This document shows, one piece after another, positions 14,236-22,181 of a stretch of 28,718 nt of DNA. Source of the DNA: Phycisphaerae bacterium (GTDB lineage: Bacteria > Planctomycetota > Phycisphaerae > Tepidisphaerales > Tepidisphaeraceae); NCBI GenBank assembly GCA_014380825.1, contig JACMJD010000120.1:1-28718 (forward strand). Direction: 5' to 3'. The position numbers and the translations under genes are program-made. Positions within the stretch are counted from its first letter, which is position 1, and every line of letters begins with the position of its first letter. The notes below the pieces were generated by a model. That model saw nothing but the letters and a program-made list of their open reading frames with translations, was not told the DNA's origin and did not search any database.

Positions 14236-14716
14236 TCGCAAATTCTACATCAGGGAGGCAATCCTTCACGACGACGTCGAACCCCGCAGATGTCAATGCG
14301 ATCCGCCGCCGACGAAGCTCACGCAAGCGCGAAACGACAAGTGCCACCAGCGTTGCGCCAAGCATCGCATAGTGCGGAATAGCGGCCTGGACGCACAGGT
14401 GGGTTACTGGAGGTGGAATCCACGGCTTTGGAGGCTGTCGCAATGACGGCACGCAACTGATGGGACCTTGATCGATCCGCAGTTCAGTATCCGCGAAGGT
14501 AAACCCGTGCGACGTTTTCGGTCGAAATCGGGTAGGGATTGTCAGGTTCATCCACAGCGCAATGCGATCCAATCCGCAATCGAGCTGCGCGGATGGGCCA
14601 AATCCCCAACTCCGACCAGAATCGGACAACGACGACGCATACCAGTTGCTCACGACGAGGAGCGTGACGGCGATTCCGATCGGTCCTGCGAAACGAATGG
14701 ATCGGACATTTCTCAT
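14216..14716 (-). CDS. Small planctomycete-type membrane protein
   Basis: 166 residues from ATG 14716 (the frame opens at 14740). An N-terminal span (RFAGPIGIAVTLLVVSNWYA) is followed by an outside segment with Trp and Pro, then IPPPVTHLCVQAAIPHYAML and a second span ending in RLRELRRRR. This layout, a periplasmic loop followed by a Pro-rich approach to a second span and then an Arg cluster, matches a widespread but uncharacterised class of small planctomycete membrane proteins. It overlaps the DUF421 start by 20 nt and diverges from nuoG across about 40 nt. Confidence 0.6.
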   Translation of the reverse strand: MRNVRSIRFAGPIGIAVTLLVVSNWYASSLSDSGRSWGFGPSAQLDCGLDRIALWMNLTIPTRFRPKTSHGFTFADTELRIDQGPISCVPSLRQPPKPWIPPPVTHLCVQAAIPHYAMLGATLVALVVSRLRELRRRRIALTSAGFDVVVKDCLPDVEFANASTSS

Positions 14717-14757
14717 CAGGTGAATTCCCGCTCCACTCACTATATCATCCGAAGCCT

Positions 14758-16353
14758 ATGCCCAAGATCACCGTCGATGGTAAATCAATCGACTGCAAAC
14801 CCGGACAGATGATCCTGCAAGCGACCAACGACGCGGGATATCCGATCCCGGCGTATTGCTATCACCCAGGGCTCTCGATCGTCGCTTCTTGCCGCATTTG
14901 CCTCGTTGAAGTCGAAGGAATTCCCAAGCTCGTGCCGGCGTGTCAGACGCCGGTGCGCGATGGGATGGTTGTCCATTCGAAATCGACCAAGGCGATCGCG
15001 AATCAGAAGTCGGTGATGGAGTTTCTGCTCATCAATCACCCGCTGGATTGCCCCGTGTGCGACCAGGCCGGCGAATGCTATCTCCAGGACTATTCATATC
15101 AGTACGGCCGAAGTCAGAGCCGTTTCGAAGAGGACAAGGAAAAGAAGCCCAAGAAGGACATCGGCGAAAACATCCTGCTGTACAACGATCGCTGCATCAT
15201 GTGTACGCGCTGCGTGCGCTTCACGCGCGAAGTCAGCGGCACGAGCGAGTTGTATGTGGATGGTCGCGGCAGCAAGGAAGAGATCGACATCTTTCCCGGC
15301 AAGCCGTGCAACAACAAGCTCGCCGGGAATGTGGTCGATCTTTGTCCCGTCGGTGCGCTGCTCGACAAAGACTTTCTCTTCAAGCAACGTGTCTGGCTGC
15401 TGAAGCGTGTGCCATCAATCTCACCGGTGGACAGCGGCGGCGAGAACATTTACCTGGAATACAACGAGGGCATCATCTACCGCGTCAAGCCGCGCTACAA
15501 CGCCGAGGTGAACACCTGGTGGATCAGCGACGACACGCGATACAGCTACAAGCCGGTGCACGACACCAAGCGCCTGTGTAAGCCGTCGAAAACGCAGTAC
15601 GGCACGCAGGTCGAAACGAGTTATCTCAACGCGATAGAACACGCCGACACTGAGCTTCGACGCATCGCGAAGGAGAATGTCGCGGGCAGTCTGTACGTCA
15701 TGCTCGGCCCGATGATGGCGAACGAAGAGGCGTATCTGCTGGGCAAATACATCCGGTCGATCGATCCGAAGGCGCTGCTCGTGATGGGCCCCGTGCCGAC
15801 GACGGGCGAAGTCGAAACGTTCAAGCACTACATGAGCGGCAAGACGACGTTCACGATTCAACCGGAAAAAGTTCCGAACCGAAAAGGCATCGAGCGCGCG
15901 ATTAAGACGATGGGTGGACCGACAATCTCCCTCGAAGAATTTAGCGGCGGCGCCCACGCCGCCATCAAACCGCTGAAAGCCGGTTGGATCGTCGGCGGAT
16001 ACCTGAGCAACTGGGTGACCGATGCATTGAAGCTGCCGAAGAGTTTCAAGATCGTCCAGGACATCCTGCAAAACAAACTCACCGACACCGCCGACGTCCT
16101 CCTCCCCGGCGCCGCCTGGGCGGAGAAAGACGGCTCGTGGGAAAACTTCGCCGGCAAGATCCAACCCTTCGCCGCCGCCATCGCGCCGCCGGAAGGCACG
16201 ATGCGCGAGGGCGATGTCTACTACCGCCTGCTCGAACGGAAGGGCTTGTACAACGCGGATGTCGTCCGCACTGAAATGGGCGAGCCGTTCGCGTCGGTAA
16301 AGATTCCGACCGAAGATGTCGCCGAACCGGCGTTTGAATTCGCAGAGCTCTAA
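14758..16353 (+). CDS. nuoG: NADH-quinone oxidoreductase subunit G (short form)
   Basis: 531 residues. All iron-sulfur ligands of the N-terminal half are present: a 2Fe-2S ferredoxin domain with C34, C45, C48 and C62; the His-Cys3 4Fe-4S site HPLDCPVCDQAGEC (H94, C98, C101, C107); and a further 4Fe-4S site with CIMCTRC (146-152) and CPVGAL (C196). The second half corresponds to the molybdopterin-oxidoreductase-like domain but is much shorter than in E. coli (about 900 residues in total) and ends after AGAAWAEKDGSWENFAGKIQ. In complex I this subunit passes electrons from the NADH module towards NuoI. It is the first gene of nuoG, lipoprotein, nuoH, nuoI; its TAA is directly followed by the ATG of the lipoprotein gene. 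Confidence 0.93.
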   Translation: MPKITVDGKSIDCKPGQMILQATNDAGYPIPAYCYHPGLSIVASCRICLVEVEGIPKLVPACQTPVRDGMVVHSKSTKAIANQKSVMEFLLINHPLDCPVCDQAGECYLQDYSYQYGRSQSRFEEDKEKKPKKDIGENILLYNDRCIMCTRCVRFTREVSGTSELYVDGRGSKEEIDIFPGKPCNNKLAGNVVDLCPVGALLDKDFLFKQRVWLLKRVPSISPVDSGGENIYLEYNEGIIYRVKPRYNAEVNTWWISDDTRYSYKPVHDTKRLCKPSKTQYGTQVETSYLNAIEHADTELRRIAKENVAGSLYVMLGPMMANEEAYLLGKYIRSIDPKALLVMGPVPTTGEVETFKHYMSGKTTFTIQPEKVPNRKGIERAIKTMGGPTISLEEFSGGAHAAIKPLKAGWIVGGYLSNWVTDALKLPKSFKIVQDILQNKLTDTADVLLPGAAWAEKDGSWENFAGKIQPFAAAIAPPEGTMREGDVYYRLLERKGLYNADVVRTEMGEPFASVKIPTEDVAEPAFEFAEL

Positions 16354-16932
16354 ATGACCGCACTCTCCAGAATCATCCTCCTCTCGATGTCGATCTGGTT
16401 GATCGGCTGCTCGTCGAGCAGCGGCACGAAATCGATCGAAAAACTCGGCGACGGCAACGTCGTCACCACCTATGACGACCCGAAGTACGGCCTGCGCCTG
16501 ACGTATCCGGGCGACTGGGAAGAACAAAGCATCCCGTTCATGCTGCGACCGAAAGGCACCATCATCGTGCTCAAAGCGCAGTCGAAGGTCGACGGCACGC
16601 GGATGCCGCCCACGATGAGCGTGGTTGCGAACGACAAGGCGAGTGGTGCTTCGCTCGAGCAGATGCAGCAGCAGATGATCGACAAGGCGAAAGGGCAGTT
16701 CAGCGATTTCAAGCTGATCGAATCCGGCGACGCCAAGCTCGGCACCGAGCCGGCCAAGCGAATCACGTACACCGGCAGCAAGCTGGGCGTGAGCCTGCAA
16801 GTAATGAACGTGATCGCAACGCATGGTGGCAAGGGTTTCGCCGTCGCGTACAGCGCCGATCCGGAAATCTTCGCTCAGGAATTGCCCGACGTGCAGAAGG
16901 TGATCGAATCGATACGATGGGTACAGAGGTAG
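16354..16932 (+). CDS. Lipoprotein inserted in the nuo operon
   Basis: 192 residues. The signal peptide MTALSRIILLSMSIWLIGC ends in the lipobox LIGC, so Cys19 should be lipidated. The mature part starts with a Ser/Gly linker and then has YDDPKYGLRLTYPGDWEEQS, the opening typical of PsbP-like/DUF1795 beta-sandwich proteins (x-Y-G-x-x-x-x-Y-P-x-x-W). The later sequence ITYTGSKLGVSLQVMNVI and the C-terminal helix fit the same fold. The ATG follows the nuoG stop with no gap, indicating translational coupling. Whether it contacts complex I or only shares its transcript is unknown. Its stop is followed at once by the long inverted repeat. Confidence 0.75.
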   Translation: MTALSRIILLSMSIWLIGCSSSSGTKSIEKLGDGNVVTTYDDPKYGLRLTYPGDWEEQSIPFMLRPKGTIIVLKAQSKVDGTRMPPTMSVVANDKASGASLEQMQQQMIDKAKGQFSDFKLIESGDAKLGTEPAKRITYTGSKLGVSLQVMNVIATHGGKGFAVAYSADPEIFAQELPDVQKVIESIRWVQR

Positions 16933-16933
16933 A

Positions 16934-17098
16934 AACCGCAGATGAACGCGGATGCACGCAGATTGAGAAAGACAAGAGGATTGGTCCACGAATGAACACG
17001 AATCTTCACGAATGAATTCCGAATTGATTCGTGCCCATTCGTGACTATTCGTGGACATCTGTATTTCAATCTGCCTTCATCCGCGTTCATCTGCGGTT
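16934..17098. repeat. Nested long inverted repeat (cruciform-type intergenic element)
   Basis: Outer arms 16934-16964 and 17068-17098 pair over 31 nt with two mismatches (AACCGCAGATGAACGCGGAT at the left). Inner arms 16984-17013 and 17027-17056 pair over 30 nt with a few mismatches and are themselves made of CACGAAT repeats spaced about 10 nt. The element fills the gap between the lipoprotein gene and nuoH, ending 10 nt before the nuoH ATG. Similar sequences are common as dispersed intergenic elements in bacterial genomes, from memory. Confidence 0.88.
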
Positions 17099-17108
17099 CC
17101 AAGATCTT

Positions 17109-18500
17109 ATGAATTGGATTCAAACACATATTCCGCCCTGGGTGTTCATTGCGATCGTCGTGCACCTCGTGGTGATGGGTACCGTCGCGTATCTGATTCT
17201 TCTGGAGCGCAAAGTCGCGTCGTGGGTGCAGGACCGGATCGGGCCGAACCGGGTGGGCCTGGGCTTTGGGATCATTCCGTTCCTCAAAGACAAGAAGATG
17301 TTTGGCCTCGGCCAACCGCTGGCCGACGGGATGAAGTTCCTGTTCAAGGAAGATTACCGCCCGGCCGGTGTGGACAAGATCCTCTTCACGGTCGCGCCGA
17401 TCATCATGATCATCGTGGTGATCATCTCGATCGCGGTGATCCCGTGGGGCGGCGTGAAGCAGACGACGCGAACTATCCCGCCGGGACAAATCGCCGCCGA
17501 CGTGGTGCCGAACGGTTCGACGATCGTCGCGAGCTCGGCCGATGCGGTCACGTACCAATATCCCTTCCAGATCGCCAGCGTCGACATCGGCGTGCTCTAT
17601 ATCCTGGCGATCCTGTCGCTCGGCGTGTACGGCATCGTGATCGGTGGCTGGGCATCGAACAATAAATACTCTTTCCTCGGCGGGCTGCGCGCGACCGCCA
17701 ACATGATCAGCTACGAGATTCCGCTGGGACTGTGCGTGCTGTGCATCGTGCTGATGTTCGGCACGCTGGACCTCTCGCAGATCGTCGTGGTTCAAACCGG
17801 ATATTGGCTGGGCTTCATCCCCAAGTGGAACGTCTTCGTTCAGCCTATCGCGTTTCTCCTGTTTCTCGTCTGCATCCACGCCGAAGCCAACCGCGCGCCG
17901 TTCGACCTGGCCGAAGCCGAACAGGAACTCGTCGGCGGGTATCACACCGAATACAGCTCGATGCGTTTCGCGATGTTCTTCCTCGGCGAATATGCCGGCA
18001 TGATCACGACCAGTTGCGTGCTCGTCGCGCTGTTCTTCGGCGGGTGGCATCTGCCGTGGCTCGAGTGGATTCCATTCCTCTCGCAAACGCCGCCCGGCGC
18101 CGACAAGTCGGTGACGACGAGTTTGTTCGTCTGCATCCTGCGAGCATTCGTGCTGTTCGGCAAAGCGGGCATCGTGCTGTTCGTGTTCATGTGGGTGCGC
18201 TGGAGCTTGCCGCGGTTCAGATTCGATCAACTGATGAACGTCGCGTGGCGCGGCCTGATCCCGATCACGCTGGCGCTCGTCGCCGCCACGACGGTTCTCG
18301 TTTACCTCACCGGCGGCCGAACGATGGACGGCGTGAGCGGGCGCGATGCGATCGTGTTTATCGTGATGAACATCGCGGTGGTCTTCGGAATTTTCGCCGC
18401 CGCCATGTTGCTGCCCGCGCCGCTGGATACGAACCGAAAGATTCACGTCGCCGGCAGCAGATATGCGACGACACCGTTGCCAGCCGGGGTTGCTTCGTAA
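17109..18500 (+). CDS. nuoH: NADH-quinone oxidoreductase subunit H
   Basis: 463 residues, longer than the usual 320-350 because of an insertion of about 70 residues between the first and second thirds (TTRTIPPGQIAADVVPNGST) and a tail. Family signatures are LLERKVASWVQDRIGPNRVG (residues 32-51) and HAEANRAPFDLAEAEQELVG (256-275), which line the quinone channel. At least eight membrane spans are visible. The start at 17109 begins MNWIQTHIPPW; the upstream open frame is encoded by the inverted repeat and is not credible. No Shine-Dalgarno is visible. NuoH anchors the arm to the proton-pumping membrane part of complex I. nuoI follows after 9 nt. Confidence 0.95.
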   Translation: MNWIQTHIPPWVFIAIVVHLVVMGTVAYLILLERKVASWVQDRIGPNRVGLGFGIIPFLKDKKMFGLGQPLADGMKFLFKEDYRPAGVDKILFTVAPIIMIIVVIISIAVIPWGGVKQTTRTIPPGQIAADVVPNGSTIVASSADAVTYQYPFQIASVDIGVLYILAILSLGVYGIVIGGWASNNKYSFLGGLRATANMISYEIPLGLCVLCIVLMFGTLDLSQIVVVQTGYWLGFIPKWNVFVQPIAFLLFLVCIHAEANRAPFDLAEAEQELVGGYHTEYSSMRFAMFFLGEYAGMITTSCVLVALFFGGWHLPWLEWIPFLSQTPPGADKSVTTSLFVCILRAFVLFGKAGIVLFVFMWVRWSLPRFRFDQLMNVAWRGLIPITLALVAATTVLVYLTGGRTMDGVSGRDAIVFIVMNIAVVFGIFAAAMLLPAPLDTNRKIHVAGSRYATTPLPAGVAS

Positions 18501-18509
18501 GAGTCACTC

Positions 18510-19043
18510 ATGAAACAGTCTGACGTCATCGTTCTTGAAGAACCCTCCTTGTCGCTCGCCGACTCGTTCTACGTGCCACAGGTGTTGATCGGCCTGGGCA
18601 CGACAATGAAGCACATGTTCCGCGTGCTGGGCGGCACCGACCGCGTCATCCAGTACCCCGAAGAAAAGCGCGAAGACCTGAACGTCGCCGACGGTGGCAT
18701 GGCGCTTCGCACCTACCGCGGCGTGCACCGGTTGAACAAAGACGAAGAAGGCCGCGTGAAGTGCGTCGCCTGCTTCATGTGCAGCACCGCCTGCCCCGCG
18801 CGATGCATTCACATCGAGGCCGACGTCTCCCCCTGGGAAGACCGCGAAAAGTACCCCGCCAAGTTCGACATCGACGAGCTCCGCTGCATCTACTGCGGCA
18901 TGTGCGAAGAAGCCTGCCCGGTCGATGCGATCGAGCTCACGCACATCTACGACGTGGTTGGGCTCACGCGGCAGGAAATGATCTTCGACAAATCCAAGCT
19001 ACTGCGGATCTACGACGAGACGGTGAAGAGTGAGCCGATGTAG
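18510..19043 (+). CDS. nuoI: NADH-quinone oxidoreductase subunit I
   Basis: 177 residues with two 4Fe-4S ferredoxin motifs: CVACFMCSTACP (C85, C88, C91, C95) and CIYCGMCEEACP (C126, C129, C132, C136). Each chain of four Cys also supplies the fourth ligand of the other cluster (C99 and the Cys of the second motif). The N-terminal segment YVPQVLIGLGTTMKHMF is the amphipathic membrane-facing helix. NuoI relays electrons from NuoG to the quinone site at NuoH/B/D. It is the last nuo gene here; the next gene is convergent after 12 nt, so nuoJ-N must be elsewhere. Confidence 0.95.
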   Translation: MKQSDVIVLEEPSLSLADSFYVPQVLIGLGTTMKHMFRVLGGTDRVIQYPEEKREDLNVADGGMALRTYRGVHRLNKDEEGRVKCVACFMCSTACPARCIHIEADVSPWEDREKYPAKFDIDELRCIYCGMCEEACPVDAIELTHIYDVVGLTRQEMIFDKSKLLRIYDETVKSEPM

Positions 19044-19055
19044 CGGGTTGCTGTC

Positions 19056-19706
19056 TCATTCGCGTCGCGAAGATTTTACCGGACACCATTCGCGCGCTCG
19101 TTCCAGGATCGCTTCCATCGTCATGAACGGGACGGTCGCTTCGAAGTCGACGTTCGGTTCGTCAACGCACCACCATCGAAAACGACGCGTGTAGATCTGT
19201 ATTCGATGTCGATCCCCGCGCTTCGCCTTCGGGATGAGCACGCACTCCTTGTTCCACCCGCCAGCATTCGTGGCGGTGGATCCATCACGCTGCTCGAATC
19301 CGCGCGGTGAGAGCAACAGCATGCTGGGCGCGCCATGGATTTGAACCGCTTCGCGTCGCTTGATGAACGCCCAGACCCAAGCGATGAGCATCGCCAGAAG
19401 AAACACAGCCCCAAAACTAAACCTACCCTGACTAAGGCGACGAAATCCATCAAAGTACGCAAGCAGTAAGACGATCGGCCAAACAATTGTCAGCCAAACC
19501 AATCGACCGCGGCTGGCGCTCGCGACGGTGGCACGTTGCCCCGCGGCCCAGCCGTACAGCACGAACAGCGAAGGCTCATACGCGAAGCCGCACTCCGGGC
19601 AGTTCCCCGAAGTAGGCAAGGCCGTAAGTGAGTAGCCACATTCAGGGCATCGCTGCAATTCGAGCGCGTTGTGCGGCGTTACCTTGTCCTCGTTCGTGTC
19701 GGACAT
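19056..19706 (-). CDS. Zinc-ribbon membrane protein, planctomycete type
   Basis: 216 residues. The N-terminus carries a zinc ribbon RCPECGYSLTALPTSGNCPE (two CPxCG pairs), a widespread start for planctomycete membrane proteins. Two spans follow (LVWLTIVWPIVLLLAYF and FSFGAVFLLAMLIAWVWAF), then a soluble C-terminal domain with IQIYTRRFRWWCVDEPNVDF and a Trp/Cys-rich end. No enzymatic motif is seen and the role is unknown. It converges on nuoI and lies 28 nt downstream of folD on the same strand. Confidence 0.7.
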   Translation of the reverse strand: MSDTNEDKVTPHNALELQRCPECGYSLTALPTSGNCPECGFAYEPSLFVLYGWAAGQRATVASASRGRLVWLTIVWPIVLLLAYFDGFRRLSQGRFSFGAVFLLAMLIAWVWAFIKRREAVQIHGAPSMLLLSPRGFEQRDGSTATNAGGWNKECVLIPKAKRGDRHRIQIYTRRFRWWCVDEPNVDFEATVPFMTMEAILERAREWCPVKSSRRE

Positions 19707-19734
19707 ATCGATCTGAATTCCGTAAGAACGGAAA

Positions 19735-20601
19735 TCATCCCCCGTACAAAATCTCCGCGCTCCGCAACGTGTTCTTCAACAGCATCGCCACCGTCATCGG
19801 CCCCACACCACCCGGCACCGGCGTGATGTATGACGCTTTTTTCGATACCGATTCGAACTCCACATCGCCCATCGTTTTCATCGTGCCATCCGGTTGTTTG
19901 ATCCGGTTGATGCCGACGTCGATGACGATCGCTCCCTCCTTCACATGCTCGCCCGTGATCAGTCCGGCTTTTCCCGCGGCGACGACGAGGATGTCGGCGT
20001 CGCGCGTGTGCCGCGCGATGTCGCGCGTTGCGATGTGGCAGATCGTGACGGTGGCCATCTGTTCGGCGAGCAGCAACGCGATTGGTTTGCCGGCGATCTC
20101 GCTGGCGCCGACCACCACCGCCTCGGCGCCGTACAGCTCGACGTTTGTACTGTTGATCAGCTCGATCACGGCCATCGCCGTGCACGGGGCGATCAGCGTT
20201 TGGCCGTAGATCACGTAGCCGATGTTGGCCGGGTTCACGCCTTCGACGTCTTTGACCACGTCGATTTCATACTGAAGCCGCGGCGCCCGCAGGTGCGGCG
20301 GCAGCGGGAGGTGCATCATGATTCCGGTCACGCTCGCATCCGCATTGAGCGCCCGGATCTGCCGCTTCACTTCGTTCTGCGTCACGTCGGCGGGCAGTGG
20401 GATGAACTGATAATCGATGCCCACGGCCTGGCATGATTCTGCCTGCCGCTGCGCGTACAGCTCGCCGGAAGGAGTTGCTCCGACGAGCAGGGCCGCGAGT
20501 CGCACGGATTTGCCTTGCGCGCGTAAGGCGTCGACACGACGTTGAACGTCTGCTTTGATCTCGCGCGCGATCGCCGCGCCGTCAATCACCTTTGCGGACA
20601 T
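19735..20601 (-). CDS. folD: FolD-like methylenetetrahydrofolate dehydrogenase with altered cyclohydrolase residues
   Basis: 288 residues from ATG 20601 (the upstream frame to 20649 is unconserved). The family is clear: VIDGAAIAREIKADV at the start, PSGELYAQRQAESC (44-57), GIMMHLPLPPHL (93-104), DVEGVNPANIGYVI (118-131), PCTAMAVIEL, the cofactor loop VVVGASEIAGKP and the C-terminal PVPGGVGPMTVAMLL. Compared with E. coli FolD, the catalytic Lys54 is Gln53 here, Gln98 is His97, and Asp121 is Glu120; Tyr50 is kept as Tyr49. In the cofactor loop GRS becomes GAS, which removes the Arg that contacts the NADP 2'-phosphate. From this I infer an NAD-using dehydrogenase with weak or no cyclohydrolase activity. 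The usual enzyme supplies formyl-tetrahydrofolate for purines and initiator tRNA. Confidence 0.85.
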   Translation of the reverse strand: MSAKVIDGAAIAREIKADVQRRVDALRAQGKSVRLAALLVGATPSGELYAQRQAESCQAVGIDYQFIPLPADVTQNEVKRQIRALNADASVTGIMMHLPLPPHLRAPRLQYEIDVVKDVEGVNPANIGYVIYGQTLIAPCTAMAVIELINSTNVELYGAEAVVVGASEIAGKPIALLLAEQMATVTICHIATRDIARHTRDADILVVAAGKAGLITGEHVKEGAIVIDVGINRIKQPDGTMKTMGDVEFESVSKKASYITPVPGGVGPMTVAMLLKNTLRSAEILYGG

Positions 20602-20693
20602 GAGGGCGATTCCAACGCGGGAAGCTCCAAAACACAAATCACAAATCACAATGAAATCTTGAAACTCAAACGCTCAAAGACTCAAAGCCGCGC

Positions 20694-20727
20694 TGTCATC
20701 CTTCGTGGAGTACCGCTCAGGATGACA
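20694..20727. repeat. Single copy of the dispersed GGAGTACCGCTC repeat
   Basis: A 34-nt element with 9-nt terminal inverted repeats (TGTCATCCT/AGGATGACA). Its core matches the arms of the palindrome at 170-253 with two differences. The rest of the 20602-20813 gap holds AT-rich sequence with CTCAAA/TCACAAAT repeats and no gene. Confidence 0.75.
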
Positions 20728-20813
20728 ACGCCCTTCTTATCATCTTGATTCTTGGAGCTTCTGTACCTGCGGCGAGCTTGTCGAACCGTGATTTGTCTTT
20801 TGCGATTTGGAGC

Positions 20814-21590
20814 TTACTCTTCCGACTCCTCGTCCCGCGATTCCTGCAGCTTGTACCCCACCCCGCGCACCGTGTGGATCAGGTAGCTCGCTCCGCCCAA
20901 TTTTTTGCGGATGGCCGTTACGTGAACGTCGATCGCGCGGTCGGTGACGAACACGTCGTTGCCCATGGCCTTGTCCATTAACTGATCGCGCGACAGCACG
21001 CGGCCACGCGCTTGCACCAGCGCGCTCAGCAGCTTGAACTCGGTGAGCGTGAGCTTCATCGCTTCGCCGTTCACCGACGCCTCGTGGCGAGATGAATCGA
21101 TCGACAGCGGCCCGGCACGCAGCATGACCGAATCGCTCGGCACGATGGGCGGATCGCTTCGCCGCAGCACGACGCTCAGTCGAGCCAGCAGGATCTTCAT
21201 GCTGAACGGCTTGGTGATGTAATCATCGGCGCCCAGCGTCAGGCCGACGACGACGTCCGTCTCTTCGCCCTTGGCGGTCAGCATCACGAGCGGGATCTGC
21301 GCCGTGCGCGGATCGGCCTTCAATCGCCGGGCGACTTCCGTGCCGGCCAATCCGGGCAGCATGAGGTCGAGCAGAATCAGATCCGGTTCTTCCTTGACGG
21401 CCACCTCCAGTGCATCGATTCCGTTCTGCGAGGTGACGACGTCGTAGCCGTTGCGCTGGAGGTTGTAGGTGAGCAGGTCGAGCAGGTCTTTCTCGTCGTC
21501 GACGACGAGAACGCGTTTGTTATTTCGTGGTGCGGACGAACCCGACTGGCCGGCCACGTGGCGCGGCGCGCTCTGAGGCGTGTTGCTCAT
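20814..21590 (-). CDS. OmpR/PhoB-family response regulator
   Basis: 258 residues from ATG 21590 (the frame opens at 21680 but the first 30 codons are unconserved). A 25-residue disordered N-terminus precedes the receiver domain: VLVVDDEKDLL (D31, D32), LILLDLMLPG (phospho-acceptor D75), VMLTAKG (T104) and YITKPFS (K126). The C-terminal winged helix has LTLTEFKLLSALVQARGRVL, then DQLMDKAMGNDVFVTDRAID and HVTAIRKKLG, HTVRGVGYKL, all typical of OmpR/PhoB. No histidine kinase is adjacent in this window, so the partner and target genes are unknown. PhoB-like phosphate control is possible but not shown. Confidence 0.93.
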   Translation of the reverse strand: MSNTPQSAPRHVAGQSGSSAPRNNKRVLVVDDEKDLLDLLTYNLQRNGYDVVTSQNGIDALEVAVKEEPDLILLDLMLPGLAGTEVARRLKADPRTAQIPLVMLTAKGEETDVVVGLTLGADDYITKPFSMKILLARLSVVLRRSDPPIVPSDSVMLRAGPLSIDSSRHEASVNGEAMKLTLTEFKLLSALVQARGRVLSRDQLMDKAMGNDVFVTDRAIDVHVTAIRKKLGGASYLIHTVRGVGYKLQESRDEESEE

Positions 21591-22181
21591 CTGGCGAACT
21601 CCATAGCCACTCGCACTGTCGTGCGATGTTGCGGTCCTCATTGTCGGTCCATCTGAATCGTACGACAGCGGGCACGTCAAGTCGCTAATGAAGCCTTAAC
21701 GCCAGGCTCACGGAATGAACGCCAAGACGCCAGGAACGCCAAGAAAATGCGGGATGAATAGGGGCGAGCGATCTGGGGCGAGGGGACGAGGGGAGACCGA
21801 CGAAACGCGTGTCATGCAAACAGGATTCGCTTGCCCCTTGCCCGTTCACCACTCTCCCCTTTGGGTTCGTTCCGCTACTTTCGATATCATTTTTCCTTCC
21901 TAGCCTGGATTTCGCCGCACATAAGTCCCGGCCGGGCCAACGCCTGCGGCCTCCGTGCTTCGTTTGGCTTTTGGCTTCGCCAGCGCCATTTCACAATCTC
22001 CCGCATCACCTCCTTCGCGGCCGCGGAAAAAAACCTCGCTCCCTATAGACTGGGCGCGCTGCGCCAACGACGCGTGCGGCGCGCAACAAACCGCGTTTCA
22101 AGATGGCCACGCAGAAAGATTTTTATTTGGCGCGCTGCGCGCCAGACGCGGTTTTCGCGCAGCGCAAGCCGGAAAGCGAAG
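21591..22181. other. 590-nt gap without a credible gene, with repeat fragments
   Basis: Near 21715 the unit ACGCCAAGACGCCAGGAACG resembles a common dispersed intergenic repeat. From 21760 a purine-rich then pyrimidine-rich stretch follows (GGGGCGAGGGGACGAGGGGA, and CCCTTGCCCG). The part 22050-22160 has several short GC palindromes, such as GGCGCGCTGCGCGCC (22128-22142). Short open frames cross this area in several phases, none with known similarity. A promoter for the response regulator is expected near 21600-21700 but cannot be defined. Confidence 0.5.

Noticed and set aside
15421..18446. Long minus-strand open frames (15421-17058 and 16875-18446) opposite nuoG and nuoH
   Set aside because: They are rich in His, Arg and Asp with no domain. 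They mirror the membrane and ferredoxin genes on the other strand.
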